Notes: generated from the letters alone by a model not told the origin. DNA of 5,747 nt from Planctomycetota bacterium (GCA_019347795.1 JAHWKS010000426.1:1-5747), one strand, 5' to 3'; counted from the first letter of the stretch, positions 1-5,492 are shown. A program made the numbers and translations.

Positions 1-218
1 GACAGAACGATCCGGAAGTCCGCCCCCGCTGCCATCCGGCGGTGGCCCTGGGAGACGCGGTGATGGCCCTCACCGCCCGCCACGCGATGCAGAACGCCTC
101 CCAAGGCAAAGGCGGCTACGTCGCCTTCCAAGAAGACTGGTTCGACTACAAATCCGACGCCACCCCCGACGGCAGCAGCGTCAAGGACGAAATGCAAAGC
201 CTGAGCGAGATGGTGTAG
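1..218 (+). CDS. C-terminal end of a probable Gfo/Idh/MocA-family oxidoreductase (partial)
   Basis: An open frame enters from the left edge (first full codon at 3) and ends at TAG 216-218, giving the last 71 residues of a protein. The readable tail contains RPRCHPAVALGDAVMALTAR and, further on, GYVAFQEDWFDYKSDATPDG. This resembles the C-terminal end of planctomycete-type NAD(P)-dependent Gfo/Idh/MocA sugar dehydrogenases, in which a conserved HP-x-V-A-x-x-D-AVM helix is followed by an EEWF-D segment. The Rossmann fold and catalytic lysine would lie upstream, outside the window, so neither substrate nor cofactor can be judged. Codon use is GC-rich and ordinary. The family call rests on the tail alone; another dehydrogenase or a secreted planctomycete family is possible. 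Confidence 0.55.
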   Translation, partial: QNDPEVRPRCHPAVALGDAVMALTARHAMQNASQGKGGYVAFQEDWFDYKSDATPDGSSVKDEMQSLSEMV

Positions 219-260
219 CGTGCAGAATTAGCCACGGATGAAACACGGATAATGTGCACG
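219..260. repeat. Dispersed-type repeat core flanked by a short inverted repeat
   Basis: The core GCCACGGATGAAACACGGA (231-249) resembles the degenerate CACGGATGAACACGGAT repeat scattered between genes in many planctomycete-like genomes (from memory, not searched). It is bracketed by CGTGCA-GA-ATTA (219-230) and TAAT-G-TGCACG (250-260), which are reverse complements apart from a one-base bulge. The structure begins directly after the dehydrogenase stop codon, so it may act as a 10-bp stem with a large loop, as a transcription terminator, or be the ends of a very small non-autonomous element. It has no T-run. Confidence 0.55.
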
Positions 261-289
261 TGATCCACCCGTTGTTGCGATAAGGAGCA

Positions 290-598
290 ATGGGTAAAGG
301 CGATGCGTGAGGGCGCTCCTCAACTCTACGGGTTAGCGAGCACATTAGGAGAATCACTTTCGGCCAAGATGCTCCCCTGCATAAGCTGCTCGGTTTTGCG
401 GCGACGGGGCTCGTCGCTACCGCTTGGCTGTTCGATTGGCTGCCCTTGTGGGTGGCAATTCCGTTGCTCTTGTTAAGTTTGTTCTGGGCAGCGTTTCTTG
501 GCCACACGTTCTGGCTCGTGTACGTATTGCTCGCGCCCGCGATCCTCTTCAATTGGTGCAAGGAGGCCATTGATCGTTGGCGGCGTCGCCGTTCCTAG
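290..598 (+). pseudogene. Small multi-helix membrane protein gene with an early in-frame stop
   Basis: An ATG at 290 has a good ribosome binding site (AAGGAG, 282-287) but reads MGKGDA and stops at TGA 308-310. The same frame then stays open to TAG 596-598 and encodes a convincing membrane protein: hydrophobic stretches from about codon 32 (KLLGFAATGLVATAWLFDW), then WVAIPLLLLSLFWAAFLG, then LVYVLLAPAILFNW, ending in the basic tail DRWRRRRS. That suggests two or three helices with a positive cytoplasmic end. No ATG or GTG start occurs in frame after the TGA; only ATT 344 or CTG 377 could serve. The simplest reading is a nonsense mutation (for example CGA or TGG to TGA). A start at a rare codon, or a sequencing error, are alternatives. 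No known family recognised. Unlike the TGA in the downstream OsmC gene, no SECIS-like hairpin follows, only a 5-bp hairpin that includes the TGA itself. Confidence 0.5.
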
Positions 599-722
599 CC
601 ACGGCATTTGCTCGGGTCTCTTCGCGATCAATGCCCAGCCAACCTTCCACTTGTAATCGGCGCCGCAGGCTGATTCAATGACGGACGTTCCGGCTGTCCA
701 TCCCTTCCCCACAGGAGGACCT

Positions 723-1196
723 ATGAGCGTCGCGCATACCAGCCGGCTGCGGATCGAGAAGCATGAGGGGCCGCATCGCACCGCGCATCTCGAGAACTTT
801 TCCGAGCCGATCCACTTCGGCATCCACGGCGGCATCAAGCGCTTCTACCAGGAAAAGTATGGCCGGGAAATCAGCGGGCCGGAGTATCCCGCCACTCTCG
901 ACTACATGATCGCCGGCGTGGCGGGTTGACTGACCGGCACGCTGGCGTCCGCACTGGAAGTGCGGGGAATCGCGTCAGCCGGAAATGTCGTCGCCGCGGT
1001 CGAAGGGGATATTGAAGACGTTGACGGCGTGCTGCGGATCACGAAAATCCGCCTTCGCTACCGCTTTCAGATCCCGGCGGACCTGCGAGAGAAGGCCGAC
1101 CGGGCGCTGGAGAGCTACGCGGAAAAATGTCCGGCCTATCAGTCCGTCAAGGGATGCATCGAGTGCGCCTGGGAGGCCGAGATCGAGGAAACGTAG
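723..1196 (+). CDS. OsmC-family peroxiredoxin, probable selenoprotein (Sec at residue 69)
   Basis: Read through the TGA at 927-929, this is a single 157-residue OsmC/Ohr-family protein, a normal length for the family. Such proteins are cytosolic thiol peroxidases that reduce organic hydroperoxides. The start ATG 723 follows AGGAGG (713-718). The N-terminal half runs to DYMIAGVAG, then U69, then LTGTLASALEVRGI, matching the family helix in which the peroxidatic cysteine sits (E. coli OsmC has AACFSMALS). The C-terminal half carries TKIRLRYRFQIP and EKCPAYQSV, with C136 in the place of the resolving cysteine (AGCPVSQVL in E. coli OsmC). Residue 69 to 136 is 67 apart, against 66 between C59 and C125 in E. 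coli. A hairpin right after the TGA fits a bacterial SECIS. C145 and C148 are additional. As I recall, Sec-containing OsmC-like proteins have been reported from metagenome surveys. The alternative is a TGC-to-TGA nonsense mutation or sequencing error. The selenocysteine machinery is not in the window. A convergent gene follows. Confidence 0.8.
927..929 (+). other. Probable selenocysteine codon (UGA)
   Basis: The TGA falls in frame in the OsmC gene after codon 68, at the position of the conserved catalytic cysteine. Coding similarity to OsmC continues without a gap or frameshift on both sides. A one-base change from TGC or TGT would give the ordinary cysteine form. The gene ends with TAG, so the true stop is different from the recoded codon. 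Confidence 0.65.
941..979 (+). promoter_or_regulatory. Candidate bacterial SECIS hairpin
   Basis: The upper stem is CCGCACT (949-955) paired perfectly with AGTGCGG (959-965) around a GGA loop (956-958). The lower stem is GCTGGCG (941-947) with CGTCAGC (973-979), seven pairs including one G-U, joined through a one-base/seven-base asymmetric internal loop. The loop begins 26 nt after the UGA. Published bacterial SECIS models ask for an apical loop about 16-37 nt downstream with a G among its first two bases, so this fits. It lies within the coding sequence, as bacterial SECIS elements do. Folding was done by eye. Confidence 0.6.
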
Positions 1197-1216
1197 ACGC
1201 ACGGCCTGCTCGTTGT

Positions 1217-1262
1217 CGGACGAACTCGGGCTGCAGATCGCCGTCGGCGCCGTCTTCGTCCG
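1217..1262. terminator. Inverted repeat between two convergent genes, possible bidirectional terminator
   Basis: CGGACGAA (1217-1224) and TTCGTCCG (1255-1262) are exact reverse complements, separated by 30 GC-rich bases. They lie in the 77-base gap where the OsmC gene (ending 1196) and the small membrane-protein gene (ending 1274 on the other strand) converge. There is no T-run, so an intrinsic terminator is only a possibility. Confidence 0.3.
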
Positions 1263-1273
1263 CCACTCGCTGA

Positions 1274-1522
1274 TTACATCCCACGCTGTTCACGCCGACC
1301 CACCCACCACATTCCGACAACCACCACTGCGTAAACGGCCACCATCAAGAGCGAAACAGCCCAGTAGAGGAATCGATCCCACGAATCCTCAGTCTGGAGG
1401 AATTCGCCAAAGGCGAAGGAAAGGAACAGCCAGATGATGAAGAATCCGAAGTAAACTTCGCCACGAGTTGCAAGCGCTCGGGGGGAACGCTTGCTGGGCG
1501 TAGTCTCGTGACTATCGGCCAT
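1274..1522 (-). CDS. Small two-helix membrane protein, family unknown
   Basis: An 82-residue protein starting MADSHETTPSKRSPRALATR. I chose ATG 1522 because GGGAG lies six bases upstream of it; an ATG six codons earlier lacks such a site. A polar, basic N-terminus of about 20 residues is followed by one hydrophobic segment (VYFGFFIIWLFLSFAFGEF), a short charged loop (LQTEDSWDRF), a second hydrophobic segment (LYWAVSLLMVAVYAVVVVGM) and a basic tail ending WWVGRREQRGM, so both ends are probably cytoplasmic. It ends with TAA 1276-1274. No family is recognised and no function can be assigned. A possible promoter lies about 60-90 bases upstream. It converges on the OsmC gene; the decayed genes further upstream on the same strand are separated from it by a gene-free stretch. 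Confidence 0.65.
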   Translation of the reverse strand: MADSHETTPSKRSPRALATRGEVYFGFFIIWLFLSFAFGEFLQTEDSWDRFLYWAVSLLMVAVYAVVVVGMWWVGRREQRGM

Positions 1523-1827
1523 AGCAAACTCCCTTCGCATTCGGGTGGCTTATGTGAGTCGATGTCCACTTGTGACAGGAAAACATGATACCTGTGCGCA
1601 ACCGGCTCCACAACTGTTAGACGGTGCATTGAAGGTACAGCTTTCTTGCTGCCCGCCGTCAAGCCGCTTGCTATTCGTGAGCGCCTCTGTCGGGCAGGCG
1701 CCCGTCTATAACAACGCTTATCGCCGCGCCGGCGTGGCCGCGCATGGCTTGGCAGTGGTTCCTTTGACCCGCGTATGCGCCGGCGTCGCCCCACGCATTT
1801 CCGGCCCAAGTCGCCGGCGCACGGCGA
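1523..1827. other. Gene-free stretch between the small membrane-protein gene and the Rpn remnant
   Basis: About 305 bases with no ORF that looks like a protein on either strand; the open frames crossing it are GC-driven and low in complexity. It holds the leader and possible promoter of the membrane-protein gene near 1523-1613. The rest (about 1620-1827) may be decayed sequence connected with the neighbouring pseudogenes, but I recognise nothing in it. Confidence 0.5.
1585..1613 (-). promoter_or_regulatory. Possible sigma-70-type promoter for the small membrane-protein gene
   Basis: On the minus strand TTGTGG (1613-1608) and TATCAT (1590-1585) are 17 bases apart; the -10 box matches TATAAT at five of six positions, the -35 box at only three. 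It would place the transcript start roughly 55 bases before the ATG at 1522. Planctomycete promoters are poorly defined, so this is tentative. Confidence 0.3.
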
Positions 1828-2200
1828 TCACTGGGTCTTTAGCAACTCTTTCCACGACTCGACGTCCCACAGCCGCCGCGACATGCGGTGCAGGCGGTCC
1901 AGGTCGTCGATCTTGTCCAGTGCCGTGGCGACGGAGGCGCCCGGCTTGCCAAGCCGCCCCTCGCCCGTGAGGAGCAACATCTTTCGCGCTTCCTGGCGCT
2001 GGCCTTCCTCGATTCCCTTCTTCTTTCCTTCCTCCATCCCTTGTTCGATGATGTACTGGTACGTAGTTGATTCTTTTATCCTGACGATCTCCTTGAATAA
2101 TCCAACCGTCTCGCTCTTGGGGAACTGTAAGCCACTTAACACGAAGGCCGCGGTCCACAGGTCTCCTACCGGCGTAACCAGCGATCTCTGTGTTGGCCAT
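1828..2200 (-). pseudogene. Remnant of an Rpn-family (recombination-promoting nuclease / transposase-like) gene
   Basis: An intact start (ATG 2200) with CGGAGG-type ribosome binding site (2212-2208) reads MANTEIAGYAG, then the frame no longer matches. In another frame the C-terminal part of an Rpn/DUF4351-type protein is complete: PVGDLWTAAFVLSGLQFPK, KESTTYQYIIEQG, a charged repeat (EEGKKKGIEEGQRQEARK), and the ending DVESWKELLKTQ before TGA 1830-1828. Full-length members are roughly 300 residues with a PD-(D/E)XK nuclease domain in front; that domain is missing here. So a deletion with frameshift has joined the first few codons to the last 120 or so. The surviving piece could be translated alone from GTG 2142 (104 residues), but has no clear ribosome site there. 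Rpn proteins are linked to DNA breakage and recombination; this copy should not be able to cut. Confidence 0.65.
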
Positions 2201-2223
2201 GATTTTTCCTCCGAAATGGAGCC

Positions 2224-2743
2224 TCACGCGATGTGCAACAGCCGGCAGGTTTCCTCGTAACTCTCTTCCAGGGGGAGCAGCACGCGAAGGTCGGCGCTCA
2301 GCCAGATTGGAAGCGTCGGGAGCGGTTGCCCCAACGCCATCGGGTAATGCCACATATCCAGCAGCGATCGTTTCTCCGGCCGCTTGCGGGTGCGGATCGT
2401 GACGGAGTAGAGGTGCGGCGGCTCGGCGCCAAGCTGCGGGTCGGCGCCGCCGGCCAGCTCCAACAAGTCGGCGTACAGATTGAATTGGCGGATCGTGACC
2501 AGGTCAACGATCGAGACGCAGACGTCCTTCTGGAGGAGCGCCGCGACTTTGGCCACGAAGGCCCGGCGGTTTTCCGGCCGATCCTTGGAATTCCGTGCCC
2601 AGATGCACGGTCGGCGCCGCGACATATCCTGTTGGAAGAACGTCGTAGAATTGGCGGACGATCATCGCCGGCCACATGCCGTGAAGCTCATTCCACATAT
2701 GTTTGTCGTTGACCGGCGAACGAAAGTGGTCGCGTAGCGGCAT
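2224..2743 (-). pseudogene. DUF4058-family gene with a large internal deletion and frameshift
   Basis: The start ATG 2743 has GGAGG seven bases upstream and reads MPLRDHFRSPVNDKHMWNEL, continuing to YVAAPTVHLGTEF (residue 52), the usual N-terminus of DUF4058 proteins. Directly after the GAATTC at 2593-2588 similarity jumps to another frame: SKDRPENRRAFVAKVAALLQ, VCVSIVDLVTIRQFNLYADL, then LGQPLPTLPIWL and SYEETCRLLHIA, ending with TGA 2226-2224. Normal members are about 250 residues; the middle part (perhaps 70-90 residues) is absent and the halves are out of frame. DUF4058 has no established function; it is common in planctomycetes and cyanobacteria, often in several copies. The neighbouring Rpn remnant, 23 bases further on, is decayed in the same manner. 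Confidence 0.75.
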
Positions 2744-2818
2744 GGCTTGTCCTCCGCCCATCATTGTACCCGCCAGGACGGGCCGCAGAACACGTGCGCC
2801 CGCGCACGATCCGGGAAC

Positions 2819-2846
2819 AAACCCGACGTCGAGTTCGGCGTCGTTT
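2819..2846 (-). terminator. Hairpin just after the PEP-hydrolase-family gene, possible terminator
   Basis: On the minus strand, nine bases after the TAA, AAACGACG (2846-2839) can pair with CGTC-GGGTTT (2828-2819) with a two-base bulge, closing a loop of about ten bases. The following bases are GTTCCC, not a clear T-run. Its place at the end of an intact gene supports a weak terminator, nothing more. Confidence 0.3.
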
Positions 2847-2854
2847 GCGGGTCG

Positions 2855-3694
2855 TTACTTCCCTTCGATCCGCAGCTCCGTAAACTCCCGTACGCGCTCG
2901 CGGATGGCGGGTTCTACCGGGAGGCGCTCCATGCTGCTGGCGCCGTAGAAGCCGACGATCCCTTCGGTGTGGTCGAGGATGTACTGCGCATCGGCCGGCT
3001 CCGCGATCGGTCCGCCGTGGCAGAGAACGAGCACTTCCGGGTTCACCCGCTTCGCCGAATCGTGCATCTCTTGGACCCGCGTCGCCGACTCTTCGAGCGT
3101 CAGAGCGGTCGAGGCGCCGATCGACCCTTTGGTCGTCAGGCCCATGTGCGGAATGAGGATGTCGGCGCCGGCGGTGGCCATCGCCGCGGCCTCGTCGGGA
3201 TTGAAACAGTAGGGGGTGGTCAACAGGCCCAGCTCGTGGGCGGCGCCAATCATGTCCACCTCCAGGCCGAAGCCCATCTCCGTTTCTTCCAGGTTCTGCC
3301 GGAAGACGCCGTCGATCAGCCCGACTGTCGGAAAATTTTGCACGCCGGAGAAGCCGGCGGCGTCCACCTCGCGGAGAAAAAGCTTCATCACGCGGAAGGG
3401 ATCGGTCCCGCACACACCCGCCAGCACCGGAGTATGGCGAACCACGGGAATCACCTCCCGGGCCATCTCCATGACAACGGCGTTGGCGTCGCCGTAGGGC
3501 ATCATTCCCGACAATGATCCCCGTCCCGCCATGCGGAACCGGCCGGAGTTATAGATCACCAGCAGATCCGCGCCGCCCGCCTCCGCCATCTTCGCGCTGA
3601 TCCCCGTGCCCGCCCCGCCGCCGATGATCGGCCGCCCACGGGAAACTTTTTCGCGGAGTCGAGCGAGAATATCGTCGCGTGTGAAGAGGGCCAT
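2855..3694 (-). CDS. Phosphoenolpyruvate-hydrolase-family TIM-barrel protein (PF09370-type)
   Basis: An intact 279-residue protein, [17 protein letters not shown] to the TAA at 2857-2855, the usual length for the family. Glycine-rich IIGGGAGTG (residues 23-31), the strand and loop [19 protein letters not shown] (42-60), [11 protein letters not shown] (90-100), [13 protein letters not shown] (117-129), and the hallmark [13 protein letters not shown] (249-261) are all present. The family is a predicted cytosolic TIM-barrel enzyme, annotated as phosphoenolpyruvate hydrolase or TIM-barrel signal-transduction protein; the same domain forms the C-terminal half of the tomato Tm-1 protein. The real substrate is not well established. 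It often neighbours a UPF0261 gene, which is not seen here. I chose ATG 3694 because the family similarity begins there; an ATG at 3781 would add 29 unlikely residues. No clear ribosome binding site. Divergent from the radical SAM gene. Confidence 0.85.
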   Translation of the reverse strand: MALFTRDDILARLREKVSRGRPIIGGGAGTGISAKMAEAGGADLLVIYNSGRFRMAGRGSLSGMMPYGDANAVVMEMAREVIPVVRHTPVLAGVCGTDPFRVMKLFLREVDAAGFSGVQNFPTVGLIDGVFRQNLEETEMGFGLEVDMIGAAHELGLLTTPYCFNPDEAAAMATAGADILIPHMGLTTKGSIGASTALTLEESATRVQEMHDSAKRVNPEVLVLCHGGPIAEPADAQYILDHTEGIVGFYGASSMERLPVEPAIRERVREFTELRIEGK

Positions 3695-3824
3695 GGCGTC
3701 ATTGCGGGTTGACAGGATGGAATTCGGGATCGCAAGGGCTAAGATACAACATGCATGAAACGCCTCCAACTTCGGAGGCAAGCAATGTCAACGCGTGCAC
3801 ACGCACATCGGCGGCGCGGAATCC
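3695..3824. promoter_or_regulatory. Divergent intergenic region with a leader hairpin before the radical SAM gene
   Basis: The 130 bases between the PEP-hydrolase-family gene and the radical SAM gene should hold both promoters. On the plus strand a perfect TTGACA (3709-3714) is present but no -10 box at 16-18 bases; TAAGAT (3740-3745) is 25 bases away. A 6-bp hairpin GCCTCC-AACTTC-GGAGGC (3762-3779) buries a GGAGG (3774-3778). That GGAGG is correctly spaced for ATG 3785, which is not in the radical SAM frame, so a short leader peptide or control by base pairing is conceivable. Confidence 0.35.
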
Positions 3825-5282
3825 ATGCAACTCTCCCCCTACACGTTCCTCGGCGTCACGCAGAGCCTGTGTCCGGAGTGTCTGGCGGTGGTTCCGGCGA
3901 AGATCGTGTCGCGGCGGGGGCGGGTTTATTTCCGCAAGCGATGTCCGACGCATGGCGTGCGGGAGGATTACGTCTGCTCGGATGTCACACACTACGATCG
4001 GCTGGAGTATACGACGCCCAGCAAGCTGCCGGTCCAGCGCAGCACGGCGCCCGATCGCGGCTGCCCCTACGATTGCGGGCTGTGCGACGAGCACGAGCAG
4101 CACACCTGCATCGGCCTGGTGGAGCTGACCAGCTCCTGCAATCTTCGCTGTCCGATGTGCTACGCCTCCAGCGGCCCCGGCGGAAAGCATCTGTCTTTTG
4201 ACGAGTGCAAGCGGGCGATCGATCGGCTGGTCGAAGTCGAGGGGCGGGCCGAGGTGCTGCAGCTTTCCGGCGGCGAGCCGACGCTGCACCCGCAGTTCGA
4301 GGAGATCCTCGAATATGCGGTCGCGCAGCCGATCGACTACGTGATGATCAACACCAACGGCGTCCGCTTCGCCCACGACCCGGCGCTGGCGGACCTGGCA
4401 GGCGGCCTGCGCGATCGCGTGGAGGTTTATTTTCAACTGGACGGCGTCAGCGATGACGTGCTGATCCCGCTGCGCGGCGAGCCGCTCTGGGAGATCAAGC
4501 AAAAGGCGTTGGAAAACCTCGGCCGGGCCGGCGTGAACGTCACCCTCGTGGCGACGATGCAAGGAGGCGTGAACGACGACCAGATGGGGCCGCTGGTGCG
4601 GTTCGCCCTGGAGCGGCCGTGGATCGTGAGCATAAGCTTTCAGCCCGCGACGTACTCCGGGCGGCATGCGCTGCCGGAGACGCTGGAGAACCGCATCACC
4701 TTTCCCGACGTGATCCGCGGGCTGGTGCGGCAGACGGACGGAATGTTCCGCGAAGACGACTTCCTGCCGCTCCCCTGCGCGCACCCGAACTGCCACCAGG
4801 TCATGTACGCATACCGCAACGGCGCCTCGGTCACGCCGCTCACCCGCTTCATCGACGCCAAGCAGAACCTCGACCTGTTGGCCAACGGCGTCACGTTCAC
4901 TCGGGCCCGCTCCCGCGACCTGATCCAACAATACCTCGGCCGCCAGTCCTGCTGCGGCGGAAGCTGCGGCCCGGAGCCGACTACTTCATCGCTCCCGGTC
5001 ATCGATTCTCCCTCTTCCATTCCGCATTCCGCATTCCGAATTCGGCATTCCCCCGACTCCTCCGCCGCCGACTTCTTCACCAAGATCCTCTCCCAGCAAC
5101 TCGGCGCCCGGGACGTGTTCCGCATCAGCGTGACGTCGTTCCTCGACGCCTACAACTTCGATGTGCGGCGGCTGATGAAGTGCTGCACGCACCACATCCT
5201 GCCCAGCGGCCACGTGATCCCTTTCTGCGCCTACAACACCCTCTACCGCGAAGGCCACATCCCCCTGCCGCCGCTAACGTAG
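3825..5282 (+). CDS. Radical SAM enzyme of the MJ0619 / Tes / Mss type
   Basis: A 485-residue protein (from ATG 3825; GTG 3795 would add ten residues). The N-terminal part carries LCPECL (C16, C19), KRCPTHG (C40) and GCPYDCGLC (C80, C84, C87). Then comes the radical SAM motif C105-NLR-C109-PM-C112 that binds the [4Fe-4S] cluster and S-adenosylmethionine, followed by SGGEPTLHP (148-156) and INTNG (175-179). More cysteines follow: CAHPNC (318-323), CCGGSC (376-381) and, near the end, CCTHHILPSGHVIPFC (453-468). This layout matches the MJ0619 group, which includes archaeal tetraether synthase (Tes), bacterial membrane-spanning lipid synthase (Mss) and a proposed pterin methyltransferase; the members join or methylate unactivated carbon. 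The substrate cannot be told from sequence. Residues about 383-415 are an unusual linker containing a DNA repeat in frame. The ribosome site is weak. The end overlaps the antitoxin gene by nine bases, tail to tail. Confidence 0.85.
   Translation: MQLSPYTFLGVTQSLCPECLAVVPAKIVSRRGRVYFRKRCPTHGVREDYVCSDVTHYDRLEYTTPSKLPVQRSTAPDRGCPYDCGLCDEHEQHTCIGLVELTSSCNLRCPMCYASSGPGGKHLSFDECKRAIDRLVEVEGRAEVLQLSGGEPTLHPQFEEILEYAVAQPIDYVMINTNGVRFAHDPALADLAGGLRDRVEVYFQLDGVSDDVLIPLRGEPLWEIKQKALENLGRAGVNVTLVATMQGGVNDDQMGPLVRFALERPWIVSISFQPATYSGRHALPETLENRITFPDVIRGLVRQTDGMFREDDFLPLPCAHPNCHQVMYAYRNGASVTPLTRFIDAKQNLDLLANGVTFTRARSRDLIQQYLGRQSCCGGSCGPEPTTSSLPVIDSPSSIPHSAFRIRHSPDSSAADFFTKILSQQLGARDVFRISVTSFLDAYNFDVRRLMKCCTHHILPSGHVIPFCAYNTLYREGHIPLPPLT
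5018..5050. repeat. CATTCCG heptamer tandem repeat inside the radical SAM gene
   Basis: Three exact CATTCCG units (5018-5038) are followed by degenerate AATTCGG and CATTC, the junction forming the palindrome CCGAATTCGG (5036-5045). In the gene's frame it reads IPHSAFRIRHS; because the unit is seven bases, three units keep the frame. Such CATTCCG tracts are, from memory, a common intergenic repeat in planctomycete-like genomes and give IPHSAFR-type peptides when translated. Confidence 0.75.
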
Positions 5283-5492
5283 GGTTTGAGCTTTGACCTG
5301 CTCCCAGGGAATCACGTCATCGGGAGAGGCGTCATCTTCGGCGACACGGCGCTCGAGTTCTTGACGCTGCGATTCCTTGAGCAAGGGAGGATGGGGCTCC
5401 GCGGCGATGCTGTCCCATATCTCCTGCACCAGGACGAGTCGATCATCGCGGGTCAATTGGTCGATGCCCAACGAGCGAAGAGTGGGAATCAT
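5274..5492 (-). CDS. Putative addiction-module antitoxin (TIGR02574 / PF09720 type), orphan
   Basis: A 72-residue protein: MIPTLRSLGIDQLTRDDRL, LVQEIWDSIAAEPHPPLL, then QELERRVAEDDASPDDVIPW and the end EQVKAQTLR. The LSx-EERLxLVxEIWDSI helix followed by a proline segment and an ELxRRLAED-x-P-DDVxPWEQVK tail is the signature of small unstable antitoxins that pair with RelE/ParE-like toxins. The start ATG 5492 has GGGAGG seven bases upstream. In such modules the toxin gene normally follows at once on the same strand, but here that space is the 3' end of the radical SAM gene on the other strand, so the toxin is missing and this is a solitary antitoxin. An AT-rich stretch with TATAGT about 35 bases upstream could be its -10 box. 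It may neutralise a toxin elsewhere, or simply be a leftover. Confidence 0.75.
   Translation of the reverse strand: MIPTLRSLGIDQLTRDDRLVLVQEIWDSIAAEPHPPLLKESQRQELERRVAEDDASPDDVIPWEQVKAQTLR

Noticed and set aside
308..310. Second selenocysteine codon in the small membrane-protein frame
   Set aside because: No suitable hairpin at SECIS distance, only a 5-bp hairpin that includes the TGA, and no catalytic-site context around it.
473..838. A 121-codon minus-strand frame covering the OsmC N-terminus
   Set aside because: Antisense to a gene with clear OsmC similarity and a good ribosome site; no motifs of its own.
1610..1720. Integron attC-like site, because GTTAGAC occurs at about 1614-1622
   Set aside because: No matching RYYYAAC partner at the right distance and no imperfect long palindrome; the heptamer alone is expected by chance.
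2747..3517. A 256-codon open frame on the plus strand opposite the PEP-hydrolase-family gene
   Set aside because: No family features; mirror of a well-supported minus-strand gene.
3709..3745. Standard sigma-70 promoter for the radical SAM gene (TTGACA with TAAGAT)
   Set aside because: The spacing of 25 bases is too long, and no -10 box lies at 16-18 bases from the TTGACA.
3699..4931. A 410-codon open frame on the minus strand opposite the radical SAM gene
   Set aside because: Its product is low in complexity and rich in Arg, Ala and Val with no recognisable family; it is an antisense shadow of a GC-rich gene whose plus-strand product has clear motifs.
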